Assembly: GCA_044869895.1 (NCBI GenBank)
Contig: JBIOXZ010000086.1
Coordinates: forward strand, 1 to 54,136
From: AC-69 sp044869895
GTDB taxonomy: Bacteria; Actinomycetota; UBA4738; HRBIN12
Length of the DNA: 54,136 bases
Reading direction: 5' to 3'
Both the position numbers and the translations under genes were made by a program. This document shows positions 7,249-15,041 of the stretch, one piece after another; position 1 is the stretch's first letter; the number at the start of each line of letters is the position of its first letter. A model generated the notes under the pieces. That model did not search any database and was not told the DNA's origin. It saw only the letters and a list, made by a program, of their open reading frames with translations.

Positions 7249-8309
7249 CGTCCCTCCCCGCGCGCGGCCGCCGCGACCGTTCGCCACGCCGCAACGGCCG
7301 TCTCGGTGTCCTGATCGGTCACATCGATGTGGGTAACCATCCGCACCTTCCCGGACACCAAGGTCGCGCCCACGCGCTGTTCCTTCAGCCGGGCGATGGC
7401 ATCGAGCGGCTCCATCCGCACCGCTTCGGTGTCCACGTAGACCATGTTCGTTTCAACCGCTGCCGGGTCGAGCGCGCCGGGCATCGCCTCGGCCACGCCC
7501 TCCGCCAGTCGCCGGGCCCGGACGTGGTCCTCGTGGAGTCGCGTGGGCCCATCCTCCAGGGCCACGAGGCCCGCGGCGGCGACCACCCCGGCCTGCCGCC
7601 ACGCCCCCCCGAACAGGATCTTCAGCCGACGGGCCTCCCGAACGATGTCGGTCGGCCCGCAGATGAGCGAGCCGATCGGCGCGCCCAGACCCTTGGAGAC
7701 GCAGAACATCATGGTGTCCACCTCGGCGCAGAACTCGGCGACGTCGGTTCCACTCGCCACCGCCGCGTTGAAGATCCGCGCCCCATCCAGGTGCACCGGG
7801 AGCCCGGCCTCCTGCGCCACCTTACGGATGGCCCGGAGGTCCTCGACCGACATCACGGTCCCGCCGGCGTGCCCGTGCGTGTTCTCCACGGCAACGAGGT
7901 CGACCACCTCCACGTCGTACGGCTCGTCGGGTTCCAGGGCACGGCGCACCTGGTCCGCCGAGATCTGTCCCCTGCCGTCACCGGCGATGGCCTTGAAGGC
8001 GATCCCCGAGAGTGCGGCGGCGCTCATCACCTCCGTCGTGGTCACGTGGGCCCTTGACTCTGCCACGACCAGGTGACCGGTCCCACGGAAGTGCAATCGG
8101 AGCGCGATCTGATTGGCCATGGTCCCCGTGGGGACGTACAGCGCCGCCTCCTTGCCGGTGATCTCGGCCGCCCGGTCCTGGAGCCGGTTCACGGTGGGGT
8201 CGTCGCCGAACCAGTCGTCGCCCACCTCCGCTTTGGCCATGGCCGTTCGCATGGCCGGCGACGGCGTGGTGACGGTATCGGAGCGAAGGTCGACCTGGTA
8301 CGTGTCCAC
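7245..8309 (-). CDS. ltaE: Low-specificity L-threonine aldolase
   Basis: A PLP enzyme of fold type I that cleaves L-threonine or allo-threonine to glycine and acetaldehyde. The protein has 354 residues. It shows DLRSDTVTTPSPAM at the N-terminus, the PTGTMANQIAL phosphate-binding segment, VENTHGHAGGTV, LDGARIFNAAVASG with the PLP-contacting Asp, and FCVSKGLGAPIGS with the Schiff-base lysine near residue 206. The GTG start at 8309 lies 8 bases after a TATACT hexamer, indicating a leaderless message. It feeds glycine and C1 metabolism, matching the folate genes elsewhere here, and is coupled to the molybdoenzyme downstream. Confidence 0.93.
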   Translation of the reverse strand: MDTYQVDLRSDTVTTPSPAMRTAMAKAEVGDDWFGDDPTVNRLQDRAAEITGKEAALYVPTGTMANQIALRLHFRGTGHLVVAESRAHVTTTEVMSAAALSGIAFKAIAGDGRGQISADQVRRALEPDEPYDVEVVDLVAVENTHGHAGGTVMSVEDLRAIRKVAQEAGLPVHLDGARIFNAAVASGTDVAEFCAEVDTMMFCVSKGLGAPIGSLICGPTDIVREARRLKILFGGAWRQAGVVAAAGLVALEDGPTRLHEDHVRARRLAEGVAEAMPGALDPAAVETNMVYVDTEAVRMEPLDAIARLKEQRVGATLVSGKVRMVTHIDVTDQDTETAVAAWRTVAAAARGEGR

Positions 8310-8317
8310 GGTCCGGC

Positions 8318-8323
8318 AGTATA
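8318..8323 (-). promoter_or_regulatory. -10 hexamer for leaderless threonine aldolase transcript
   Basis: TATACT on the minus strand ends 8 bases before the GTG at 8309, with no ribosome-binding sequence between. A weak TTCCTG about 16 bases upstream could serve as the -35 box. Confidence 0.55.
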
Positions 8324-8333
8324 TGGGCCAGGT

Positions 8334-9482
8334 TCAGTACAGGAACATCGGCTTACCGTCGACGTGCTGGATCTTCGGCCGGTAGTTCTGCACGTCGTAC
8401 AGCGCCCCGACGTCGACGCGCTTCACCCCCTGGCGAACCACGGCGATCGGCACGTTCACGTAGTTCCCGTTGCGCAAGGCCACCAGGCGCCCCACGTTTG
8501 TCTCGATCACCAGGTCCGCGGCCATGACCGCGTAGTTGATGGCCACCATGAGGTCGAGGGAGTCGGGCGTGCCGGACCGCATGAGGTACCCGAGCTGCTG
8601 GTAGATGATCCCCTCACCGGTGATCTGCTTCAGGGCTTCGCCCGTGATCTGGCCGACGCCCCCGAGCTTGCGGTGCCCGTAGGCGTCCTCGTGCTTCCCC
8701 ATCACCATCTTGCCGCCGACCATGGTGGCGCCCTCGGAGATCGTCATCATGGCGTACCTGCTGGGGTTGGCCGCCTTGTCCTGCATCAGCAACCCGGCGA
8801 GGCGCTCGATGTCGAACGGGACCTCCGAGATAATGGCCCGGTCCACTCCGGCCAGGTACGCAGAGACGAGCGACGTTTCCCCACTGTACCGTCCGAACAC
8901 CTCCACCACGGCCAGGCGCTCGTGCGAGCCCGCGCTGGTGCGGAGCTGGTGGGCGAAGTTCACCGTTCGGGTGATGGCCGTGGAGAACCCGATGCAATAG
9001 TCGGTTCCGTGGACGTCGTTGTCCATGGTCTTGGGGATGGCCACCACCGGCACCCCTTCGTCGTGGAGCCGGAGGGCGAACGACAGCGTGTCGTCGCCGC
9101 CGATGGGGATCATGGCGTCGATCCCGAGCCGCTCCAGGGCCTTCAGGACGTGGGACGTGTGGTCACGGGGTTCGTCCTCCGGACCCTCGGTCCGCAGGAA
9201 CGACGGCTCGTCCTTGGCCTTGACCTTGGCCGGATTCGTTCGGGACGTGTGCAGGAACGTCCCGCCCGATCGGTCGATGGTCCGCACCACCGCCGGCGTG
9301 AGCGCCACCGTATTGGCCGCCACCGACTGGCCGTCCTCCGGATCGCACTCGAGGAGCCCGGCCCATCCCCGGCGTATGCCCACCACCGAGTGCCCCTCCT
9401 CGGCGGCCCGATTGGTCACCGCCTTGATGCAGGCGTTCAGCCCGGGGACGTCGCCCCCGCCGGTCAGCACACCGATCCTCAT
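8334..9482 (-). CDS. pfp: Phosphofructokinase, probable PPi-dependent type
   Basis: A 382-residue PfkA-family enzyme starting at the ATG at 9482, which overlaps the upstream phosphofructokinase stop by 4 bases. It has GGGDVPGLN, GGDDTL near residue 128 and PKTMDND near 150. The second Asp of GGDD (E. coli Gly104 position) together with Lys of PKT (Gly124 position) is the signature of pyrophosphate-dependent enzymes, which work reversibly in glycolysis and gluconeogenesis. ATP use would be sterically disfavoured by this Asp. The phosphoryl-donor assignment rests on these residues and is not measured. It is the distal gene of the two-PFK operon. Confidence 0.88.
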   Translation of the reverse strand: MRIGVLTGGGDVPGLNACIKAVTNRAAEEGHSVVGIRRGWAGLLECDPEDGQSVAANTVALTPAVVRTIDRSGGTFLHTSRTNPAKVKAKDEPSFLRTEGPEDEPRDHTSHVLKALERLGIDAMIPIGGDDTLSFALRLHDEGVPVVAIPKTMDNDVHGTDYCIGFSTAITRTVNFAHQLRTSAGSHERLAVVEVFGRYSGETSLVSAYLAGVDRAIISEVPFDIERLAGLLMQDKAANPSRYAMMTISEGATMVGGKMVMGKHEDAYGHRKLGGVGQITGEALKQITGEGIIYQQLGYLMRSGTPDSLDLMVAINYAVMAADLVIETNVGRLVALRNGNYVNVPIAVVRQGVKRVDVGALYDVQNYRPKIQHVDGKPMFLY

Positions 9483-10549
9483 CCGAAGAACACCTCGGCC
9501 ATCCGGTACAGCGCCTCCGGAACCCGCCGGACCTCGGCGATAGCTTCCTTGAGTGGCACGGTGGTGATCTCGCTTCCCTTGGCCGCCACCATCGTCCCCC
9601 ATTCTCCTCGCGCGGCGGTGTCCACGGCGGCGATGCCCAACCTGGTGGCCAGGATGCGGTCAGTCGCCACCGGAGTGCCACCCCGCTGGACGTGGCCGAG
9701 GACGGTGACCCGTGTCTCGAATCCGGTCATCCGCTCGATCTCCGGGCCCAGGACCGCGGAGATCCCCCCGAACCGTGGGAACCCGCGCTCGTCCACCGGG
9801 AGCTCGGGAAGGGTCAGGGTGTCGGGCTTGGGGACGGCTCCCTCGGCCACCACCACGATGGAGAACGATCGTCCCCGCGAATGTCGCCGCTGCAGGTGCG
9901 CGGTCACGTCCCGAAGGTCGAACGGCATCTCGGGGATCAGGATCGCGTCCCCGCCGCCGGCCGTGCCCGCGAAGAGGGCGATCCATCCGGCGCTCCTGCC
10001 CATCACCTCAACCAGCATCACCCGGTTGTGGCTCTCCGCCGTGCTGTGCAGCCGGTCGATAGCGTCGGTGGCGATCTGGACGGCCGTGTGGAATCCGATG
10101 CAGAAGTCCGTGCCGGAGAGGTCGTTGTCGATGGTCTTGGGGATCCCGATGACCGCGAGATCCTCCTCGGTCATGCTGGCCGCCGCTCCCAGGGTCCCCT
10201 CTCCGCCGATGGCGATCAGCCCTTCGATCTGGAGCTCCTCGAACGTGGCCCGGACCCTGTCGATGCCGCCTTCGTGGTACGGATCGGCCCCCGAGCTGCC
10301 CAGGATGGTTCCTCCCCGGTGCAAGATCCCGCGCACCGATTCGATCGAGAGCTCGATGACGTCCCCGTCCATCACCCCGCGCCAGCCGTTGCGGAACCCC
10401 ACGACTTCCCATCCCCGGCCGCCGATGGCGCTTCGGACGACGGCACGGATCGCCCCGTTCAGGCCCGGACAGTCCCCTCCGCCGGTCAGCACGCCTATGC
10501 GCTTCGTCGGAACGGGCCCCTTGGACGGCCGGGCGGAGGTAGTTGCCAT
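9479..10549 (-). CDS. pfkA: 6-phosphofructokinase, probable ATP-dependent type
   Basis: A 356-residue PfkA-family kinase that phosphorylates fructose 6-phosphate. It has GGGDCPGLN at about 23, GGEGTLGAA at 115 and PKTIDND at 137. The Gly in GGEG at the E. coli 104 position fits ATP use, while the Lys of PKT is typical of actinobacterial group III enzymes, so it resembles the ATP-dependent actinobacterial PfkA. The ATG at 10549 is chosen because the residues after it match the family start and a TAGAAT hexamer lies 13 bases upstream. An ATG at 10594 would add 15 residues. It overlaps the PPi-type gene by 4 bases. Confidence 0.9.
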   Translation of the reverse strand: MATTSARPSKGPVPTKRIGVLTGGGDCPGLNGAIRAVVRSAIGGRGWEVVGFRNGWRGVMDGDVIELSIESVRGILHRGGTILGSSGADPYHEGGIDRVRATFEELQIEGLIAIGGEGTLGAAASMTEEDLAVIGIPKTIDNDLSGTDFCIGFHTAVQIATDAIDRLHSTAESHNRVMLVEVMGRSAGWIALFAGTAGGGDAILIPEMPFDLRDVTAHLQRRHSRGRSFSIVVVAEGAVPKPDTLTLPELPVDERGFPRFGGISAVLGPEIERMTGFETRVTVLGHVQRGGTPVATDRILATRLGIAAVDTAARGEWGTMVAAKGSEITTVPLKEAIAEVRRVPEALYRMAEVFFG

Positions 10550-10562
10550 GGCGGTACGACCG

Positions 10563-10568
10563 ATTCTA
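10563..10568 (-). promoter_or_regulatory. -10 hexamer of the tandem phosphofructokinase operon
   Basis: TAGAAT on the minus strand ends 13 bases before the ATG at 10549. It lies in the 72-base gap shared with the divergent RlpA-like gene. There is no Shine-Dalgarno sequence before the pfkA start, so the leader is very short. Confidence 0.45.
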
Positions 10569-10621
10569 CGCTGGGCCCCTCGGGCGCCCATCATGGAGGG
10601 GGCGAACGAGACGGGGGAAGA

Positions 10622-11677
10622 ATGCGAACGAGGGGCTTCGCCCTGATCGTCGCGCTCACGGCCATCCTGGTCTCGGCGCCGGCCGCTGCATCTCCTATCG
10701 GACAGCAGCTCTCACAGGCCCGAGCGGACAGGGAAGCCAAGCTCGTCAGGCTTGCCCAGCTCCGCGGCGAGCTGAAAGCCCTGAACGTTCGCTATTCGGT
10801 CCTGGAACGCCAGGCCGGCAGGGCTTCCCTTCAACTGGTGGAGGCGACCCTGGAGGCCCAGGAAGCTCGGTTCGCGGTGGCGGCGGCCCAGGCCATGCTC
10901 GACCTCCATGCGAGGACGGTCTACGAGGTCGGCCCGAGCGGCGTCATCGAGGCGCTGCTCTCCGCTGAGACCTTCGCCGATGTGGCCGCAGCAAACGAGT
11001 ACTCCGCCCGGGCGTTGGGAGCGGACGCCGACGTGCTGCAGGCCAGCGAGTCGGCCCAGGCCGTGCTGGCCGTGAAGCGGGCCGACGCGGCCCTCGTGCG
11101 GCAGCGCCTCGTCTCGAAGCAGACCGCGCTGGCGTCGATCCTGGCCGAGATGCGGAGCGCGGTGACCGAGGCGGCGCGCCTGGCCGATCAGGCCGGGCGG
11201 ACGGTGGCCTCGCTCGAGGCGCAACAGGCGGCCATCGAAAGTGCCATGGAGCGAGAGGCGGGCAGGGACCTGATCGTCGGCGGAGTGGTGGGTGCGGACC
11301 AGTCCAAGCTGCTCGCGCTCCTCGGGCCGACGGGCGGCCGGACGTGTGAGATCCCCGACGGCCTGCGCGACACGGGCAAGAGCTTCTCCGGCCTGGCTAC
11401 CTGGTACGGATGGGAGTTCGCCGGACAGGGCACGGCGAGCGGGGCCGTCTTCGATCCCCGCCTGTTCACGGCGGCCAACCGATGGCTGCCGTTCGGGTCG
11501 TTCGTCCGGGTTCGATACGGCGGCACGTGCGCGATCGTGCTGATCAACGACCGAGGACCGTTCGGCGACGAGGATCGGGTGCTCGACCTGTCCATGGCGG
11601 CGGCGAGCTACCTGGGGATCGGGCTGTCGCCCGTGCAAGCGGACGTCCTGGTTCCGGCGGCCGGCATCGCCGGTTGA
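10622..11677 (+). CDS. Secreted coiled-coil protein with RlpA-like double-psi beta-barrel domain
   Basis: A 351-residue exported protein. A signal peptide is clear (MRTRGF, then a hydrophobic run ending APAAAS near residue 24). Residues about 25-215 are Ala/Gln/Glu-rich with heptad character, predicted coiled coil like the hook segments of NlpC/P60 and PcsB-type proteins. From about 255, GLATWYGWEFAGQGTASG, FTAANRWLPFGSFVRV and VLINDRGPFGDEDRVLDLS form the RlpA-like domain. RlpA proteins bind or cleave peptidoglycan lacking stem peptides. The ATG follows GGGGGAAGA. The likely role is cell-wall remodelling at the surface. Whether it is catalytic is unknown. Confidence 0.85.
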   Translation: MRTRGFALIVALTAILVSAPAAASPIGQQLSQARADREAKLVRLAQLRGELKALNVRYSVLERQAGRASLQLVEATLEAQEARFAVAAAQAMLDLHARTVYEVGPSGVIEALLSAETFADVAAANEYSARALGADADVLQASESAQAVLAVKRADAALVRQRLVSKQTALASILAEMRSAVTEAARLADQAGRTVASLEAQQAAIESAMEREAGRDLIVGGVVGADQSKLLALLGPTGGRTCEIPDGLRDTGKSFSGLATWYGWEFAGQGTASGAVFDPRLFTAANRWLPFGSFVRVRYGGTCAIVLINDRGPFGDEDRVLDLSMAAASYLGIGLSPVQADVLVPAAGIAG

Positions 11678-11700
11678 GCCAACCCCGCGTCGGCGTTGGG

Positions 11701-11706
11701 TACAGT
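11701..11706 (+). promoter_or_regulatory. -10 hexamer for the 45-residue membrane protein
   Basis: TACAGT ends 7 bases before the ATG at 11714 and no ribosome site is present, fitting a leaderless message. Confidence 0.4.
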
Positions 11707-11713
11707 TGGCCCC

Positions 11714-11851
11714 ATGGTCGCCGCCTGGGGATTCCTGGAATGGTTCTTCGTCATCGCGCTGCTCGGGCTGACCGGCGCGGTGGGCCTGGCCTTCGTGTAC
11801 ATCGTGGCCCAGCTGTTCCTGAATCCCGGCCGCAAGGCCAAACGCACCTGA
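11714..11851 (+). CDS. Small single-pass membrane protein (45 residues)
   Basis: A short frame with one hydrophobic helix (about residues 9-35, FFVIALLGLTGAVGLAFVYIV) and a positively charged tail ending NPGRKAKRT, which predicts the C-terminus inside. I do not recognise the family. Support for it being real comes from the -10-like TACAGT 7 bases upstream, the tidy hydrophobic-plus-basic layout, and its position in a gap between the RlpA-like gene and a convergent nuclease gene. It could instead be a chance frame. Confidence 0.55.
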   Translation: MVAAWGFLEWFFVIALLGLTGAVGLAFVYIVAQLFLNPGRKAKRT

Positions 11852-11881
11852 TGTTCGTACCCGCTCGAATCGCCCAGGGCC

Positions 11882-12589
11882 TCAGCCGGCCTCCGGAGGG
11901 CTCTCGGGCTCGGGCAGCCTGAGCTCCGCCACGACCGGCAAGTGGTCCGAGGCCAGCCTGGCGTCGGGTCCGGGCGGCACGATCACCCGAAGGGCGCCCA
12001 CACCCTCCGACACGAACAGGAAGTCGATCCTGGCCGAGGGCTCGGAGGCCGGAAACGTCTCGCCGGAGACGTCGCCGCCCAACAACCACGCGTCCCAGTA
12101 CCGCTTGGCCAGGAAGGCCACCGCCCTTCCGTCGGGTAGCTCGTTGAAGTCCCCGCCGATCAGGACCGGCCCGGCAAGCCCTCGGGCGATATCGGAGATC
12201 TCCTCGACGCTGTGGATCCGTTCGAGCGGATGGAGCCCGAGATGCACCGAGATGGCCCACATCCGAAACCCGGACCGGCCGACCTGGGCGATGAGCGCGC
12301 CCCGCGGATACAGACGGCGCCGTACGTCCCTGAACCGGTGGAGGCGGCGCGACAGGATCCGCCACGGCGGCCGGACGAGCACCGCGTTCTTCACCCTCCG
12401 GCGAAGGGGAGACCACGGATCGGTGGCCGCGTCCATGCTCAAGGCCTTGGAGAACCGGCGGAGCCGGCGGCGGCTGCCGGTCTCGTTCAGCACCACGAGG
12501 TCGGGCCGGAAGTGGCCCACCAGCCGGATCACGCGGTCCGATCCGTCCTGGAACCCACGGACGTTGTACACGACCACTCGAAGCTGCAC
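11882..12589 (-). CDS. Endonuclease/exonuclease/phosphatase (EEP) family protein
   Basis: A 235-residue DNase I-fold hydrolase. Family motifs are visible: YNVRG at the N-terminus, LVVLNET with the metal-binding Glu near 36, GGDFNELPDG near 150, ARIDFLFVSEG near 190 and the terminal SDHLPVVAEL with the catalytic Asp-His pair. There is no signal peptide. EEP proteins cleave nucleic acids or phosphoesters such as phospholipids; the substrate cannot be told from sequence. The GTG start lies 6 bases after TAGGCT, suggesting a leaderless message. It follows the carbamate kinase on the same strand after a 30-base gap. Confidence 0.85.
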   Translation of the reverse strand: MQLRVVVYNVRGFQDGSDRVIRLVGHFRPDLVVLNETGSRRRLRRFSKALSMDAATDPWSPLRRRVKNAVLVRPPWRILSRRLHRFRDVRRRLYPRGALIAQVGRSGFRMWAISVHLGLHPLERIHSVEEISDIARGLAGPVLIGGDFNELPDGRAVAFLAKRYWDAWLLGGDVSGETFPASEPSARIDFLFVSEGVGALRVIVPPGPDARLASDHLPVVAELRLPEPESPPEAG

Positions 12590-12595
12590 GGGGGG

Positions 12596-12601
12596 AGCCT
12601 A
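12596..12601 (-). promoter_or_regulatory. -10 hexamer for leaderless EEP-family gene
   Basis: TAGGCT on the minus strand ends 6 bases before the GTG at 12589, with only a C-run between, so a leaderless transcript is likely. Confidence 0.45.
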
Positions 12602-12619
12602 TCCCGGGCCCGGCCGGCC

Positions 12620-13558
12620 TCAGGGAACGATCCTGGTCCCGGCCCGGCCCGCGAGGACCTCCGAAGCGTCCTCCAGGTCGCCGATGAAGGCTCGACGGCC
12701 CTCTTGGGCGTCCACGAACTCGATGGCAGCCTGGACCTTGGGACCCATGGACCCGGCGGTGAACTCGCCGGCCTCCATGAGCTGCCCGGCCTGTGCCACG
12801 GTGAGCCGTTCGATCGGTGCCGCCAGATCGGTCCCGAAGCCCTTCACCACGTTCTTCACGTCGGTGAGGATCAGGAGCACCGAGGCCTCCACGTCCCGGG
12901 CCAGGATGGCCGCCGCCAGGTCCTTGTCGACCACACCCTCCACTCCCACCAGCCTGGGACCCTCCTCGATCACGGGGACGCCGCCTCCGCCCGAGGCGAT
13001 GACGACGACCCCTTCCGCCACGAGCGAGCGGATCACCGGGGCCTCCACGATCGAGTACGGCGCGGGGGAGGGCACCACCCGGCGCAATCCCCCGTGGGGA
13101 TCGGGGCGCATCACGTAGCCCCGCTCGGCCTCCAGCTGCTTCGCCTCGTCCTGCTCGTAGAACGGACCGATCGGCTTGGTGGGGTTCTCGAAGGCCGGGT
13201 CGTCGGCCCGGACCCGGGTCAGCGTCAGGACCGCTGCGACTGGCCGCTCCATCCCCCGCTCGTAGAACACGTCGCCGATGGTGACCTGGAGCAGGTACCC
13301 GATCTGGCCCTGGCTCTCGGCCCCGCAGACGTCCAGGGGCATGGGATGGACCGACCTCCGAGCCGATTCCTGCTGGAGGAGGATCCGTCCGACCTGGGGC
13401 CCGTTGCCATGGGTCACGACCACTTCCCACCCGGCGGATGCGATGTCCGCGACCTTCTCGGCCGCCCGACGGGCCGAGTCGTACGCGTTCTCGAACGTGT
13501 CCTCCTCGTCTCGGCGGAGCAGGGCGTTCCCGCCGAGGGCGACCACGACGCGTTCCAT
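12620..13558 (-). CDS. arcC: Carbamate kinase
   Basis: A 312-residue amino-acid-kinase-fold enzyme that interconverts carbamoyl phosphate plus ADP with carbamate plus ATP. It matches ArcC along its length: VVVALGGNALLRR at the N-terminus, VVTHGNGPQVGRILLQ, the C-AESQGQIGYLLQ segment, VIASGGGGVPVIEEG, VVDKDLAAAILA, LLILTDVKNV and GSMGPKVQAAIEFV. It lies 27 bases downstream of the cyclic-2,3-diphosphoglycerate-synthetase-like gene. No arginine deiminase or ornithine carbamoyltransferase gene is in the window, so the source of carbamoyl phosphate is not evident. It may make ATP in a catabolic path or carbamoyl phosphate from CO2 and ammonia. Confidence 0.94.
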   Translation of the reverse strand: MERVVVALGGNALLRRDEEDTFENAYDSARRAAEKVADIASAGWEVVVTHGNGPQVGRILLQQESARRSVHPMPLDVCGAESQGQIGYLLQVTIGDVFYERGMERPVAAVLTLTRVRADDPAFENPTKPIGPFYEQDEAKQLEAERGYVMRPDPHGGLRRVVPSPAPYSIVEAPVIRSLVAEGVVVIASGGGGVPVIEEGPRLVGVEGVVDKDLAAAILARDVEASVLLILTDVKNVVKGFGTDLAAPIERLTVAQAGQLMEAGEFTAGSMGPKVQAAIEFVDAQEGRRAFIGDLEDASEVLAGRAGTRIVP

Positions 13559-13585
13559 GGGGAAGGCCTCCTGTTCGTTGGGGAA

Positions 13586-14896
13586 CTAGAGCACGGGGGC
13601 CAGCGCGTTCGCGATCGTGGGCGAGCCGTCGAGCACCTCGAGCTCGTAGCGCACCCGCACCGCGGGCTTCGTGATGTTGATGACATGCCGAAGGTCGATG
13701 GGCGACGCGATGACCACGAGGTCCGCATCAACCATCTCGATCATCTTCTCCATCTCCCGGAGCTGGACTTCCGAATAGCCCATCGCCGGGAGCACCGGCC
13801 CGACGTCGTACTTGCGGTAGGTCTCTTCGAGCGTCCCGACAGCGTAGGGGCGGGGGTCGACGATCTCGGCCGCGCCGTTCCGCTTGGCCGCCACGACGCC
13901 TGCCCCGAACTTCATGTCGCCGTGGGTGAGGGTCGGCCCGTCCTCCACAACCAGCACGCGCTTGCCGGCCATCTCCTGTCCGCCTTCCACGGTCACCGCG
14001 CTGTTCGCCCTGACGACCATGGCTCTCGGATTGATCCGGTCGATCGTGCGCTCGATCTTCCCCACCTGCTCTGGAGTGGCCGAGTCGATCTTGTTGATGA
14101 CGACGACGTCGGCCATCCGAAGGTTGGCCTCTCCTGGATGGTAGGTGGTCTCGTGACCCGCGCGAAGCGGGTCCGCAACCACGACATGGACGGTCGGCCG
14201 GTAGAACGGGAGGTCGTTGTTCCCCCCATCCCAAAGAAGCACATCGCACTCGCCCTGGGCTTGGCGCAGGATCTCTCCGTAGTCGACTCCGGCGTACACC
14301 ACGGTGCCTGCGTTGATGTGCGGTTCGTATTCCTCTCGCTCCTCGATCGTCACGTTGGCCCGGTCGAGGTCCTTCAGCGCGGCGAACCGCTGGACACGCT
14401 GGGCGACCAGGTTCCCGTAGGGCATGGGGTGGCGAACGGCGACCACGCGCTTGCCTGCGCGTCGAAGGGTGGCCGCCACGGCGCGAGTGGTCTGGCTCTT
14501 CCCCGCCCCCGTTCGCACGGCGCACACGGCGACGACGGGCACCGCGGCCTCGAGCATGGTGTCACCGGGGCCGAGAAGCACGAGGTTCGCGCCCGCGGCC
14601 AGGACCTCACTCGCCTTGTGCATCACGTCCAGGTGGGAGACGTCCGAGTACGCGAACACGACGTCGGACACGCCAAGCTGCTTGATCAACCGGGTGAGCT
14701 CGCGTTCCTCATAGATGCGGATCCCCTTTGGGTAGAGCCGCCCGGCCAGCTCACGCGGGTAGATCCGATCGTCGATGAACGGGATCTGAGTCGCTGTGAA
14801 CGCGACAACCTGGTACCGCTTGTCGCCACGGAAGACGACGTTGAAGTTGTGGAAGTCGCGCCCAGCGGCGCCCATGATCAGCACGCGCCGCGGCAT
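13586..14896 (-). CDS. GTPase related to cyclic 2,3-diphosphoglycerate synthetase
   Basis: A 436-residue protein of the family often named cyclic 2,3-diphosphoglycerate synthetase or P-loop GTPase. It has an N-terminal Rossmann segment (RRVLIMGAAGRDFHNFN), a Walker-A-like RTGAGKSQTTRAVA near 127, LLWDGGNNDLPFYRP, and INKIDSA resembling the NKxD guanine-specificity motif near 250. The archaeal enzyme makes the thermoprotectant cyclic 2,3-diphosphoglycerate, but bacterial homologues have no settled role. It precedes arcC in a probable two-gene operon, with a GGAAAGGA ribosome site. A role tied to carbamoyl phosphate is possible but is an inference. Confidence 0.8.
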   Translation of the reverse strand: MPRRVLIMGAAGRDFHNFNVVFRGDKRYQVVAFTATQIPFIDDRIYPRELAGRLYPKGIRIYEERELTRLIKQLGVSDVVFAYSDVSHLDVMHKASEVLAAGANLVLLGPGDTMLEAAVPVVAVCAVRTGAGKSQTTRAVAATLRRAGKRVVAVRHPMPYGNLVAQRVQRFAALKDLDRANVTIEEREEYEPHINAGTVVYAGVDYGEILRQAQGECDVLLWDGGNNDLPFYRPTVHVVVADPLRAGHETTYHPGEANLRMADVVVINKIDSATPEQVGKIERTIDRINPRAMVVRANSAVTVEGGQEMAGKRVLVVEDGPTLTHGDMKFGAGVVAAKRNGAAEIVDPRPYAVGTLEETYRKYDVGPVLPAMGYSEVQLREMEKMIEMVDADLVVIASPIDLRHVINITKPAVRVRYELEVLDGSPTIANALAPVL

Positions 14897-15041
14897 CCAG
14901 GGTCCTTTCCAAAGGGTCCGAAGGGGTGTGATGCGCGGGGCGGAACCGGCCCGCTCTTCACGACGAGCTTACCGCACGAACGGCCGAGATTCCATCCGCC
15001 GCAAGGGGTTCCGCCTCGGCCTGACGGCCTCGGCCGGGCCC

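Noticed and set aside
12620..13558. Part of a complete arginine deiminase pathway
   Set aside because: Only arcC is present. No arginine deiminase, ornithine carbamoyltransferase or arginine/ornithine antiporter is seen nearby.
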